In this document: piece by piece, positions 23,518 through 36,645 of the stretch
How positions within the stretch are numbered: position 1 is the first letter of the stretch
Layout of the letters: every line of letters starts with the position of its first letter
Notes under the pieces: generated by a model
The model's database searches: none
What the model saw: the letters and a program-made list of their open reading frames with translations, nothing else
Told to the model about the DNA's origin: nothing
Assembly (NCBI GenBank): GCA_033065855.1
Contig: JAVXUO010001389.1
Span: 1 to 64,000 of the forward strand
Direction of reading: 5' to 3'
Origin: Escallonia rubra
Taxonomy: Eukaryota > Streptophyta > Magnoliopsida > Escalloniales > Escalloniaceae
DNA: 64,000 nt
Position numbers and translations under genes: made by a program

Positions 23518-25264
23518 TGTTGGAAATTTGACAGAGTCGGAATGACAAATAAAGACTTTATGGCGTAATCGTTGTCTTTAAGACTTTATTTGTCCCAACT
23601 CAAAATGGAGTTTGATGACGGGTTAACAGCAAACAATCCTCCAAGATACAACAAAATCTTTTGGAATTTACAAACAACAAATTTGAAAATTTCTCTTTGA
23701 GTTCTCTTTGAAGTAGTGTACGTTTTGGCTATAACAATTTTACAGAAAAGAAAAGAGTTTATCATTGTAAGCAAGTGTTCTGGAAGAACAAAAAAATCAT
23801 GTATTTATAAAATCTGAAAAGATATAACAGAACACACAACTGGAAGACATTTGAAACAGTTTAAAATTTTAAATAAAATAACTGCCCAAAAATAAATCAA
23901 AATTTAAATTTTAAATGAATCACACCTTTTCTAAAACTATTTTTTCCAAAAAATACAAAATATTTTTCAAAAATAAATCACGTTTTTTGCAAACGCAACA
24001 AGCATGCAAAGTGCGCCTAAGCTCGCGCACCTGCACGCGGGTAGCATAGGGACCAACCCATTTTAGTCTTACTACTAAGTACATTGTAAAAGCACATTTT
24101 CACTTATAAACCCTTTTCAAGTCCATTTCCAAGCAATGTGGGAGAAAGGAGTTTGCTTGTTTCAAACAAACTTAGAAACCCAATAATCCTCCACTTGTTT
24201 GAAAATAACAAACGATGTAAAAACAACTATAGCCAAGACATACCAGAAACTAATATGCATACGTAAAGGTATATCTTTTGATTTAAACCTTTGGTTAGTG
24301 CAAATAACTCAAAGTTCTATAAGAGTTACTAGTGGCCTTAGCTTTAAACTAGCTACTCTTTGCTATAAAACCGGAGCTATTGCAAACATAAAAATTTCTT
24401 GCTTCGACGAGAAATTCTTGGTCAACTTAGCACTATTATGGCCTTGTGCTATATCCAATTTCATGAACTCTCTAGAAAGTAAACCCAAACTTTCATAAGA
24501 AGCGACACCACTTCTAAGTTCATATGGGTGAAGTTATGCTATATGTTTCTGTTACTATGACACATTATAAATTAGTGTCATACTTCATTAAGAGAAAACT
24601 CTCAACCTCCAAATCGTGACGGACAGTACGGAAATAATTATTATTAGTGGGCTCACCATTATCAGTACTAACAATCACACATTAGTAACTTGCTTCTTAC
24701 TCTTTAAATCTTATATGAGTAGTCATTGCCAAGTGTTAGGTTGGGTTACCATTACTGATGATTAATTCAATAGGTTTCAGCCCCATCTCATAAGATGTCA
24801 TTCTTAATTACTAGCTTTCTTGACAAAACTTTTTGGAAGAGTATCTGCCAATTTTTTGCTTGACCTCACATAGACAATTGTTATAACACAAACTAGTGTC
24901 TTAGACTTATAAGTCTAAACTTAACATTATAGGTACTACTATATGCCCTTGACAAAGTGGCATCATTATCATAGTAAATAGAAATAGGAGGCATAGGTTT
25001 AGGCCATAACTTTATATCTAACAACAAGTTTCTGATCATTTCTGCTTCTTTACCACGTACTCCAAGAGAAATAAATTTGGATTCCATAATGGAATGAGAT
25101 ATGCACGTCTGTTTCTTGCTTGCCCAAGAAACTGCTCCTCCTGCGAGGGTAAATACCCAACCAGAAGTAGACTTATTATCTCCCAAACTCGTTATCCAAC
25201 TTGCATTAATGGTGTATCCTTTTAATACAGCCGGATAATCATTATAGAACAATGTGAATCCCAT
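23518..25264 (-). mobile_element. Ty1/Copia fragment: one LTR plus the end of RNase H
   Basis: Fossil Copia fragment in minus orientation. The LTR (23518-24185, about 668 bp) is bounded by TGTTGG on the left and CCAATA on the right; next to it is a polypurine tract (reverse of ATCCTCCACTTG). About 0.7 kb further, 24893-25264 encodes the end of the RNase H domain with KSTSGWVFTLAGGAVSW and SKKQT motifs. Everything upstream in the element is missing, and it ends abruptly near 25264. It is broken and old. The sequence differs from both Sireviruses, so it belongs to another Copia lineage. Confidence 0.82.
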
Positions 25265-26989
25265 GGTTCAGTGGATATGGGCTAAAAACGGGCTACCCAT
25301 GGGTTGTCCGTGGTTGAAAATTAGATTTTGTTTACCTGACTTTTACACGTATAAACATTATCCAAGTTTACTGAGTAGTCATGATTATGAAGAAAAGTAT
25401 AGTGAACCAACCACCAGCACCAACCTACCACCGCCACATATAGATAACTAACATCATGGCCAAAACACTATCACCATAGGGACCACCCACCACCACGGAT
25501 ACACAATATGCCTGTCTCTTCCCATCCTCCTCCTCCTCCCACCTTTCGACGTCCCATTCGATCAACATACACTCTCTCTTTCTCTCTCCCCCTCTCTCTC
25601 TCCCTCTCCTCTTTTCTCGTCTGTCCTCTCCTCTCTTCTCATCCTCCTCCCACCTGTTGACCTCCCAGAAAATCCACCACCACCATAAATCCACCCGCCA
25701 TTGTAACCCACCACCATTCAGAGAATCTAATCCAAGTGGCTCAGTGCTTGATTTCCAACTTGATTGACTTGGACTAAGAAAAGCTCGACATGGTGTTTAT
25801 GTGTGCGTGTGTTAAACTGTTTTTAGTGAAAAGAGTAAATAGAGGGAGATAAACATATTTGGGGTAGACAGAACGAGCGACAAAGAAGTCAGCGAACATA
25901 CATTTCAGTCATGTATGCAGGAGTGAAGTAAGAATTTAGCAAGGACAAGAAAAATATTATTCTAATATGTTAAAGGCTTTCAATCGTGTAGATTACATTG
26001 AAATTATATGGATTATGAGATGATTTGAAAAACGAAAGGAAAAAGAATGCACGTGACGTATACACAAAACGTATTTACACAAGTATTGTATAAAAAAATG
26101 GACAGACTAGTTTTCCACGGACCTTTAAAAGCCTTTACCCATGCCCAGACCATGTTTTTGACAGACTCAAAATAATGAGCCCCCATCCGTCATGGTCTTT
26201 ATAAAAGCAAGCCTAAGAAAAAAAAATTATAGGCTGACACAGGCTGCCCAGTCCAAGTTGCACCTGTGATCATGGCCACATGGCACCTTGCCGTTGGTTA
26301 AAACCAAATCCGTCTGATATGAACATGGCAGAGTGCAAGTTTGACTGGATCTAGTTCTCAACTGGTAGGGCGGCGAATTTTATCCCCTAGGTCAAGCTTA
26401 TCCAATTAGCATCTACCCTAGTGTAAAGTGGCCGTTGATATACCGATAATCTCTTGCAGCTTAACATCATAACATTAGTTTGGGAATGTGTCTTTTTACT
26501 ATTTGATAAAGCATGTATGTAATTACTTCAGTGATTCCTTTCAAAATTTGCATTACTTCAAAGCATGATTAAGCTGATATGGTAATGTATTACAACGAGC
26601 AAACGCGTGTTACCTGGGTTACCCTTTTCGATTAGTGTATTGTCTTACTATTGTAAGTTCTCTCTTTCAGTTTATCCGTGGCAGTATTGCTGCAGGATTC
26701 TACATTTTACTTCTAGCTGTTGGTCGGTTTGCTGCAAAAACCGTATTAATGAGATGCGACGATGTGGTGCTTCGGAGGCTTCATACGACTGCTGCATTCA
26801 TCGGGTGCCTTTTGAAAGACAACACGTAACCGATAGCACGTATCATTTGGCAGTGTGTTTGTAGAGCTAGCAATCCTAAATCAACCAAAAATGGAGCCTT
26901 TTGAGGTTGGCACACTTCTTGGAACTTAGTTCGAACCACTCTTTTGAGTCATTTGCATTCAGCACCCTCGAGTTCCATGCGGTAGCTCT
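25265..26989. other. Intergenic DNA without recognised gene
   Basis: Contains a CT-rich tract (about 25560-25660) and two overlapping short frames near 26.6-26.86 kb that match nothing I recognise. No promoter or splice pattern supports a gene. Confidence 0.55.
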
Positions 26990-27631
26990 CTCCACAACAA
27001 AGTTATTGTTAACCATTTGTCACCCCAAACTTCCATAAGTGTGGCGGCCAACACCCCGCATATATTTTTCGGCCAACAACCTCTCGCAAACAAATGAGGC
27101 ATTTTCGACAAAACACCCCTCTAGCTCACTCACATCCATCTCCATCTTCATCTTCCACCTTTCATCTTCACTACCACCATTACCACCACCGATATGTAGC
27201 CCACACCCACCTCCATGCCACCACCCACGGCCTCCACCAATCACCAAACCCGCCGACTGTCGCCGCCACCTCCTATTTGAAGACCGCCGTCACCTTAACC
27301 ATCATTACAGAAGCACATCACACCGTCGATTTTTGCCCTAGAACCCATTAGAGCCATCAATTTTTTCCCTAGATCCCACCGTAGCTATCAATTTCTACCA
27401 TACACGATGCCTAGATCCCTTCTTCCTCAACCCTAGATCCTCAAATTTTGACCTGATATTCCAAAACTACCCTCTTGAGTTTAGCCATTTGCCTGAAAAT
27501 TGGTCAGAATATGGTCAGAGGGTGATTGGTGTCACACTTATGTAAGTTTGTGGCACGAGATAGTTAAAATGAACTTTGTGGTACAACACGCTACCGCGAG
27601 CGAACTTAGCGGCACTTTGTACAATTGACCC
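26990..27631. mobile_element. Probable Mutator-like non-autonomous remnant
   Basis: Diverged inverted repeats of about 55 bp: 26993-27050 (ACAAAGTTATTGTTAACCAT... CTTCCATAAGTGTGG) against 27535-27590 reversed (ACAAAGTTCATTTTAACTAT... CTTACATAAGTGTGAC). The right arm continues outward to a GGGTCAATTGTACAAAGTGC terminus at 27631, like other MULE ends. The left terminus is not clear and no target duplication was found. The core is CACCAC-rich with ATTTTCGACC-type leader DNA and no gene. Confidence 0.45.
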
Positions 27632-28094
27632 AATATTTTGGACGAGGAATACCATAGATGCCTTATTCTGTGCATGTAATGAATTACCAAAACAGTAGCT
27701 CTACAACAATTTTGACCAATTGCTACTGCTTTCGCCACTGAGTTACGAGGGTTCTTGATCTTTGTTCTCTTGTTCAAATAGAGGAAATGATTACCATTTT
27801 ATGTGTTCGTCTTAAATCCCAGAACAACCTAGCTTGTGTGGGTGACAGAGAGAGGCATAGTATTATGCTGGAAGAGGGAACTATAGTGTGAGGATTGAAG
27901 AGGCTGGATTTATGTAAGGAAGACTGACAAAACATGGACAGGAGGAATGGAAGCACATACACATGGTTGGTGGGTGGATGATGCAGTGGCTTAAAATTGG
28001 GTGGCATGGTTAATGCCTGCTCGCTCAACCCACTACACATCAACTGCATGGAGAGAGCAAGTATGTGCTTATCTTTTAGTCATGCGGTATCAAT
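27632..28094. other. Short intergenic stretch, nothing recognised
   Basis: Minus-strand frames here have no similarity that I can name and no flanking gene signals. Confidence 0.5.
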
Positions 28095-28630
28095 GATCAC
28101 ATGATTGCTCTTAATGAGCTTGATCATGAATGATTGTGAACACATCATGCTCAGCTTCATTATCAAATGAACTCTATCTTTGAGACCAAGCTCGACTTGT
28201 TTGGGATATGAACGAATATGAATAAGCCCTAAAGTAGCCGATCTACGCACCTGTTCATGAACAGCTCAGGTCATATACATCCATACTTGTTCATTACGCT
28301 ATGCTACTATTTTGTATATGACTTCCATATGTATAAATTGCGGTCATACGTATTAACGAAAAATGAAAAATTGACATGTCAAACAAATGTGACAATCATT
28401 TTCTTAATGCCCTTTGCCGTAAAACCAACTTTTAGAAGAAACTTTTTCCTTTTTACTTTACTTCGCCTTGGCAATTAGCTTTTTCTTGTCAAATGACTGA
28501 TTAGTTCTTTAATTATTTGTTGAATGTGGTGTAAAGCTATATGGATTTAATCAGGAACATAATTAGTCCCAAACATGCTCTTAACAACGGTATCAAGTGA
28601 TATACATGCAGTTTTAAGCTTTATGAGTCC
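28095..28630 (+). repeat. Old tandem duplication, copy 1 (uninterrupted)
   Basis: Copy 1 aligns along its length with copy 2, which begins near 28985 and is split by the Helitron (28985-29234 and 44989-45300). Shared landmarks in order: TATGAACGAA(T/C)AT(A)AAT, GTTCATGAAC, ATACTTGTTCATT, GACATG(T/C)CAAACAAAT, AACATG(C/T)TCTTAAC. Identity is roughly 75% by eye, so the duplication is old. No coding sequence is present. Copy 1 is the empty-site paralogue for the Helitron insertion. Confidence 0.8.
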
Positions 28631-29389
28631 TCATCATATTTAGCTGTGCTAGGGTCCGTGTTTATTTAATTAGTTTCGTGATAGAGCTTGTCTCATGTTT
28701 TTTGCGAACTCAAAGTTTTGCATTCGTTCTAAATAAACAACTCATAATTGGTTTTTTTCACAAGCTGACATGAGCTTCAAAGCTTAAACGCCTTTTCATG
28801 ACTGAGCTCGATTCACTTAACAGAACTCATTGTTGATTTCACACAAACTGAAGCCATTAACTTGGCAAAAAAATTTATATGCGACTCACAATTGGATGTA
28901 GCTGTATATTGCACCACTTAGATTATAACAAGAGAATAAAACGAAGTTAAATGAACTACTCACGAACAGTCAATTTAGCCAGCGTGTGAGTACTGGATTT
29001 CTCTAAACAAGCTTGCTCGTGAACAATTGTAAATACGTCATTTTCAAGCTCTGCTCAGTTACCAAACAAACTTTAATTTTGAGATCAAGTTAGATTGTTT
29101 TGGTATATGAACGAACATAAATGAGCTCTAAACGACAAAATCTACAAGTATGTTCATGAACAACTCAGTTTATTTACACCGATACTTGTTCATTCCATCA
29201 CATTAATTAAAAAAATTTCATATGACTTAACTTATCTATATAATAATATATAATAAGCGAAACAAAAAACGCGTTGATAGCTTCTTTGCGCGACACATCA
29301 TCGCTTTTTTATATGACACGTCATCAGATCCTTATTTTGAGATTAATTAACTTTTATATAAGTAAGTCTTATTTACTTTTAAAGTTATT

Positions 29390-31260
29390 TTAGTCATTCT
29401 AAAACTCAACCTAATCAACATACTAATCTATTAAGACTTCTTTTTGACAATTATGTCCTTAAAATTCAAAAACTAATTCTAATCATTTTAAAACTCAACC
29501 TAATTATTATTCTAACTTATTAGGACTTAATATTAACTATTGTATCTTCAAAACTACTCTCTAATATGAATATAAAAACTCATATATATTAAAAACCGAA
29601 AAACAATACTTTCGCTTTAGAAGAAAAAAAATAATTTAAAAACTAATTCTAATCATTCTAAAACTCTACCTAATCAATATACTAATCTATTAAGACTTTA
29701 TTTTGATAATTATGTCCTTAAAAGTATTTTCTAATATGAAAATTAAATGCCATAGACCGAGAAAATAACTTATGAGATTTAGAATAAAAACGTGAACTAA
29801 TAATTAATTTAAATTTGATAAGATCCTTATTTTTATATTTAATTAATTTTGCAGGAGTAATAAGAACTTTCTGTAAGCCCTATGTAATTCAAAAATTGAT
29901 TCTAATCATTCTAAAACTCAACCTTATCGTTATACTAACTCTTACCAGGACTTAATATTGACTATTGTATCTTCAAATCACTATCTAATATGAATCTAAA
30001 AACTCATATATATAAAAAACGAAAATAACATTTTTGATTTAGAAGAGAAAATTAATGTTACAATTAAGATTAAACAACTTACAAGACTTAGGAAAAAAAA
30101 TGATCTAATAATTGATTTGAATTTTAATAGGTACTTTATTTTTAAATTTGATTAATTTTGCAAGAATAATAATGAGGGTTGTATAATTTAAAAATTAATT
30201 TTAACATTTTAGAACTCAACCAAATCAATATACTAACTTTTTTTGACTTAATTTTGACTATTATATTCCTTAAAATGAATTTGTTTTAAGTAATCTTACA
30301 AAGCTTATCGTAATCGACTATAAACTATAACTCTTTTATTTTTAGTAGGACCGTCATAACCAATAATTTTTTTTTATAGTTGCTTAAATTTACATGAACA
30401 TCAAGACCAATTAGTAGATATTAGACTAATTATAATTTTTAAAACTTAATTTTGGCTATAATAGAGTCGATTATAACTTTGAGCGACGATTGTTGTGTGC
30501 GTTCAATAACAATTATAAGAACTAATACTATCCTATAATTGTTAGCTTAACATAAGGATATTTGCTAAATTTTACTAGCCTGAAAAAACCTAACAAATTA
30601 TATGAACTAATCTCCACTCTATAATTGTGGTCAACAAGAATAACCTAAAAAAACGCATTGTAATCAATATCATATATCGTGAAAGCTCTCTAACATGAAA
30701 TAATCATCTGTAAAAGAAAAATTACTTAAGAAATTTAGTAAGAATTAAAATAATAAAAAAAAGAACCAGATCTGAGATTTATAATAGAAGAAAAAATTAT
30801 TAACTATTTTTAAAAAATAGCATGTACTGTTTAAGCCTTATAATGTTTCAAAATAAATTTAGAATTTTTTTTCTTGTACACCGTACTTTCAAATAAAAAA
30901 GGCAATAGCATAATTTTGTTTATCTTTTAGCTAAGAAACAAGGTGTAAAGCGTAAACAAGTAAACAATTCAATAGATGCTATCCTAAATCTAGCATTATT
31001 AATTTACAAAGGTTCTACACAATATAGTAGATAAAACATGAACTGAACTAAATAAACTTTTTTCGGAAGAAAAATTTAACCAGCCTTTTTTCAAGGTGTC
31101 CTTATTTTACTATAAACTCATTTTAAGCATATTAAAGTTCTAAATCAGTAGTATACCAATATATTAAGACTTTATTTCAATTATATTCGTTAAGAAACTC
31201 TCTTCCCCTCTCTCATATATACACATTTCAACATACTAATCTATTAAGAGTCAATAGTCA
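29390..31260 (+). repeat. Internal degenerate repeats of the Helitron
   Basis: A motif of about 80 bp (AAAACTCAACCTAATCAATA... CTAATCTATTAAGACTT... TATGTCCTTAAAA) recurs near 29400, 29485, 29650, 29900, 30200, 31120 and 31220. The spacing is irregular. Similar internal repetition is found in plant non-autonomous Helitrons; function unknown. Confidence 0.75.
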
Positions 31261-31945
31261 TATTAAGTCCTAATATTATACCTGTGAAATAGATATTAAC
31301 TAATGAAGAGATAAAGACCCCATCCAAGATAATATTGAACTTTAGCAGCACTTTTTTTATTTGAATAAAGTGTTTGTAAATTGGTTTCACATTGAATACA
31401 TAATGTGAAGATAAATGATGATGTATTGCACAAAGAAGCTATTGTGGAATTTAATTTTAAAGTTACTTATAAAACAAAACAAAGTTAGCATGGTTAATTC
31501 ATATTTCAACTAGATTATCAACCTTGGTAAATTTAAAGATTAATCTGACTTAATAAATATTTTAGTTAAAAATTTTGGTCAATGATTTCCTTACTCTAAG
31601 GTTTTGCGCTATCCTATTCAGTTGCATTGGTTAAATATAGAAAAATCATAATATGCAAGTTCCATATAAGATTTATTTTAAAAATAGTGTAAATTTAAAG
31701 CCTTAAGCATGTGAGTATGAGTTAAATTCAACTAATTTTATGTTGAAAAAGTTTTTGAACAAATCTTTTTCATGGTATTTTTATTTTAGGTAATTAAACT
31801 CTTATACATTCTAAATTCTGCATTAGCAATATACTAATATATTATGATTTTATGTTAACCTTAACAATTGATGATTTTTTTGGGTGAGACCACACGACCA
31901 ACAAATCTAAAGGTATGCAAATATTATTTTAGATGTGATACGTAT

Positions 31946-34842
31946 TAAAACCAAAAAGATAACCCTAGAGGGGGGGTGAATATGGTTTTAAGACTACTTT
32001 AAAAAAATTAACAAGTAATCACTACAAACTTAGAGAATCTATGAATAACACTTGAAAAGCTTCAAACAACAAACCTCAAACACAATGTCTCAAATAAGCA
32101 AACTAACCAATCTCAACACAAGTATAAAACAAGGGTTAATGACAAAACTGTCCCCTGGATTTACACGTATTTTTACTTTGCTCCCGTATTTACAACTTTT
32201 GTAATAGTGTTCCTTGAGGTTGATAAAATCATTGCAAACAACTCCAAAATTTGATGGCCGTCCAAATTCGGACGTTAAGTCCGCATGTGCTGTGCACATG
32301 ACATTTTAGCACGGGTAGATTTGTCATTTCGCCTATGGTTAAATACAAAATTGTCCCCTAAGTTTACATATTTTTGCAAGTCGCTCCCCGTGTTTGCAAC
32401 TTTTGCAATAATGCTCCCTGGCCTTGACAAAAACATTACAAACGAGTCCAAAATTAGATGTTCATTTAAAATTGGACGTTAAATCCGTATGTAATGCGCG
32501 CATACTTTTTGGCATGTGAATATTTGTCAATTTTTACCTCATCTCCTTTTCCATTTAAAAAAATTGTAACTATTATTGCCATAATTGTAGTTTATCACAT
32601 GTAAGTAGAAAATAAATTCTACACCTTATAAAACTCTACTTAATCAATGTATCATCATATTAGGATTTAATTTTAACTATTAACACCTTAAAAATACTTT
32701 AATATGTATAAAAGAATGTAAAATATTTTTATAAATGAAGTCATATCACTTTATAAATTATTTTTGAAATATCTTTATTTATGAATTATATATTTTTTAT
32801 TTACGATTTTTAATTTTAAATTTAAAGTCAACTTTGATTTATTATTCTCAATTTAAATTTAAAAACATAGAGAAAGGGAGATGATATGAGAGGGGACAGA
32901 TATTCCCATGAGGTTTAAATTTAAAGTTAACTTTTTGGCATGAAAATATCTGTCAATTCTCATCCCAACTCCCTTTCTCTATGTTTTTAAATTTAAATTG
33001 AGAATAATAAATCAAAGTTGACTTTAAATTGTAAATTGAGAATCGTAAATAAAAAATATATAATTCACAAATAAAGATCTTTCAAAAATGATTTACAAAG
33101 TGATGTGACTTCATTTATAAAAATATTTTACATTCTTTTATACATATTAAAGTATTTTTAAGGTGTTGATAGTTAAAATTAAATCCTAATATGATGATAC
33201 ATTGATTAAGTAGCGTTAAATTGATTAAGTAGAGTTTTATAAGGTGTAGAATTTATTTTCTACTCACGTGTGATAAACTAAAATTATGGCAACAATAGTT
33301 ACAAATTTTTTAAATGGAAAGGGAGGTGAGGTGAGGTGAAAATTGACAAATATTCACATGCCAAAAAGCATGCGCGCATTACATGCGGATTTAACGTCCA
33401 ATTTTAAATGAACATCTAATTTTGGACTCGTTTACAATGTTTTTGTCAAGGTCAGGGAACATTATTGCAAAAGTTGAAAACACGGGGAGCGACTTGCAAA
33501 AATGTGTAAACTCAAGGGATAGTTTTGTATTTAATCCTAGGCGAAATCACATATCTACCCATGCCAAAATAGCATGTGCACAGCACATGTGGACTTAACG
33601 TCCAAATTTAGACGGCCATCCAATTTTGGAGCTGTTTGCAATGGTTTTGTCAACCTCAAGGAACACTATTGCAAAAGTTGTAAATACTGGGAGTAAAGCG
33701 CAAATACGTGTAAACCTTATGGGACAATTTTGTCATTAACCCATAAAACAATAATGTAAAGAGAGAAGGGTTTAGAGATACTTGAAGCTTGAGATTTTGA
33801 TGGTTCGGCTTGAATTACCCTCAAGCCTACATCCACCCCTTCAAGGAAGTCCTTTGAAAGGCCCTAAAATCCACTAGAATGATCTTTCTTACGAGTCAAG
33901 ATCAAACCTCTTACAATCCCTTGATGCTATACCCACATCAAGAACAAGATTCGACAATCCCAAAGCTCCAAAGCTTGATAACCCCAAGCTTTGATACAAG
34001 AAACTTTATACAAGATTTCACTCTCAAGAAGTAGATGAGTACAAGTTTAAGCTCTAAAACAAGAGAGATGAGTGTATGATGACTTATGAAAGTGTATATC
34101 TCTCAAATGTAAGCTCACAATAAATGCTCTCTTGAAATGGATGAGAAAACAATGAAAACTAAGAGAGATTGAACAATTGCTTTGATCTTTGAGAATATGA
34201 AAGATAAGAGAGCTTTGAATGCAATTAATAAATCAAAACCATCCCCAAGATGAGTATATATAGGTGTGGGAATAAATATGACCATTTGGAATTAGGTAGG
34301 GCATTAAATGCGCCAAACGGTAAACGCAGTAGATTGTATTCCCAAAAGTATTTCCAAATGCAGTCGACTGTAATCCAATGCAGTCGACTGTAATAGGCTA
34401 CTTGAAGTGTTGCAGTCGACTGCATTGGAATGCAGTCCACTGTAATACCTCACTGCCCAATGCAGTCGACTGCATTCCAATACAGTCGACTGTATTCCTA
34501 AAAATGCAAATTTTCTTATTTTCAAATTATGAAAAAGTTTTATGCATGCAAGGGAAATCTATGGGCAAATTCTAGGTCACAGTCATCAATACAATCAACT
34601 CTCTATGTCTAGTTACAAAGAACGGAATAAACGCAATAGTAAAACTCAATCGAAGTATTCCATCTTGATGCGTTCCGTTGAGTGACTTTGAACGATTTGC
34701 CCGTCTAATTGTCCGTTTACATGAGTATGAGATTGTATCTATTGCTTCATGAACTCAATGCATGTTAGAACAACATAATCATTAATGGTGGTTATCATCA
34801 AAATCAAATATAATCTTAGGTTAAATAACTGTTGGGTTAACA
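31946..34842 (-). repeat. 3' LTR of the nested Sirevirus, enlarged by a MULE
   Basis: 2897 bp in total, of which 1610 bp is the MULE at 32133-33742 plus its duplicated 9 bp; without these the LTR matches the 1276-bp partner at 42650. The outer end is TAAAACCAAAAAGATAACCC (+ strand) and the inner end GGGTTAACA. CAGTCGACTG palindromes cluster at 34.36-34.50 kb. Confidence 0.92.
32133..33742. mobile_element. Foldback (palindromic) Mutator-like element in the LTR
   Basis: 1610 bp flanked by a perfect 9-bp duplication ATAAAACAA (32124-32132 and 33743-33751). The ends are GGGTTAATGACAAAA in inverted orientation, and the two arms remain complementary almost to the centre near 32.93 kb, so the whole element is one long palindrome with arms of about 750-800 bp. 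Each arm starts with two diverged copies of a 200-bp module (about 32133-32330 and 32335-32540 in the left arm). The inner part of each arm resembles the Helitron internal repeat. No transposase. Confidence 0.92.
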
Positions 34843-35080
34843 ATCTCCCCCTTTTTTATGAAGACAAACATTGATTCAAAACATATGAGATATATAAGAT
34901 GATAAATGCAATGAAGCATGACAATCTCAATTAAAAATCATAAAGGGTCAAAAGAAGAATCAAGACAATAAGCTCCCCCTATCTTAAGTAATATAGGCTC
35001 CCCCTATCTTAAGCAATATATGTTCATATCAAATCCACACAAGTATGAATCAACAATTTTTCTCCCTCTTTTGGAATCAA
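34843..35080 (-). promoter_or_regulatory. Polypurine tracts of the nested Sirevirus
   Basis: AAAAAAGGGGGAGAT (minus strand) directly abuts the 3' LTR at 34843-34857, and further GGGGGAGC tracts lie at about 34971-34985 and 34989-35003, with a weaker one near 35060. Multiple tracts fit the Sirevirus lineage. Confidence 0.85.
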
Positions 35081-35564
35081 GAAAAAGATGAAGGGTGTGT
35101 GGGTGTTTGAAAGTGATCAATATATGTATCCATCTATGGATAATCACTATAGCCAACAAAGGCATTCAAACAAGAAAACGTAAGTACTTGAATAACCATC
35201 AAAAGGTGTATCAAGACTTGTAATATCACATAAAAAGAAGCTTAATGAATCAGATGTGCAGCAAGATAAGCGCGAATCAAAAGTGCTAATTTAAAAAACT
35301 CAACCCAAGTTCGAATAATACTACGAAATAACATCCATGACGAGTTTGAAATACATAATAGAGTCTAAAGTCATAAGCATAAAATACTAATCATGTTCTA
35401 ACGCCTCAAGGACCCGATGGTGGAGGTGGTGGGTGAAATATGTCATCCTCGGGACACTGAATACCGCAATGATCCTCCATGCGAGAAAGGCGTCGACTGA
35501 GCTGGCTGTGAGCGAGATCCATCCTACTGAAATCGGCATACATCTGCTGCTGCATCATATCCAA

Positions 35565-36645
35565 TCATGCTAGGATCACCTCATATCTGGTAGAAGAAGG
35601 ACCGGAAGAAGTGCCCGCCTCATGAATGCTAGGCATGACCAACGGAAGTGGATCACGATTAGTCCCATCACCGGCATGTCCATGAGCATCAGCAGCAGCA
35701 TCATCCTCATCTTCATCCTCATCATCCTCATCCTTATCATCATCATCCTCCATAGCATCGTCCATTTCAGGCTCAGGTAAGAATCGACGACGATCATCTA
35801 AAAGGCCCTTCCTACGAAAGGTAGAGCAGTCAAGTACGTTGTGCCAAGTCACCTCAATATACTCACCGAGAATAGGTACGTCAAAGGCAGCAAAGATACA
35901 AGTAAGTAGGAGGCCATAAGGTATAGCTAAGGCTGGATGTGAGGCGTTCCTAATCATGTTCAACATGATGAGGCGAGGGAGGTTGATCGGTGTACCCGAG
36001 CGGAAAAAGGTCAAGAGCTAGACGTCTAAGTAAGAGACGAGTGAAAGACTGCCAGCTCGAGGAATGATGTTATGTGCAATGACATGATGGAACAGTGGAG
36101 AGAAAGGTGGTAGGTCACGTAGGTTGGGCTTGCTCGCAGCCCTAACCTGTCGACAGTGAAGTGTGTCGAAACTGCTCCTCAATAGTAAATGGTCGGTCAA
36201 ACCAATGTGACTGTCCAGCTACAGGGATCATCTCTAACGAAAATGAGAAACCACTTTCGGAGAGGTCTAGAAGAGTGGCTAGTTGTGACTGTGAGAATGA
36301 AATACGATGACCAAAGACATAAGAAGTGAGGGTACACGACTCATTGGAAATGCTCCAAGTCAAATTTGCATAAAATAAACGGATTGCATCAGGATAATAT
36401 AGAATGGTGTTCCTATCAGTAAGGCGGTCTAGATGACAATCCTGAAGGTGTCTAAGTACACCTATGCTAAAGAGAAATGGAGTGTCCAATCGCAAACCTG
36501 GAGCCAGAGTGGAAGAGAGTTGTGCAGAAAAGCGGTCTAAAGCCTCACGGTTCCGATAGTGGTTTCGATCAAACTCTATCGCGATAGGCTCGGGTGCGGC
36601 TTGTGATCGAGACGAACTAGCACGCACGCATTTCTCTCGAGCCAT
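35565..36645 (-). other. Extra coding region downstream of pol in the nested Sirevirus
   Basis: Fossil coding region starting with MAREKCVRASSSRSQAAPEP, followed by a domain with the LTSYVFGHRISFSQSQLATLL motif that parallels the TSYVNGVHIRLDATTLAQIF motif in the first Sirevirus (4.4 kb). It ends in a strongly acidic Asp/Glu tract and a Ser/Pro tail. It is the equivalent of the extra gene of Sireviruses. Function is unknown. It is broken, with at least one interruption. Confidence 0.7.

Noticed and set aside
23090-23545. Thr/Pro/His-rich 151-codon frame
   Set aside because: Made of dinucleotide and CAC repeats; low complexity, no conserved block.
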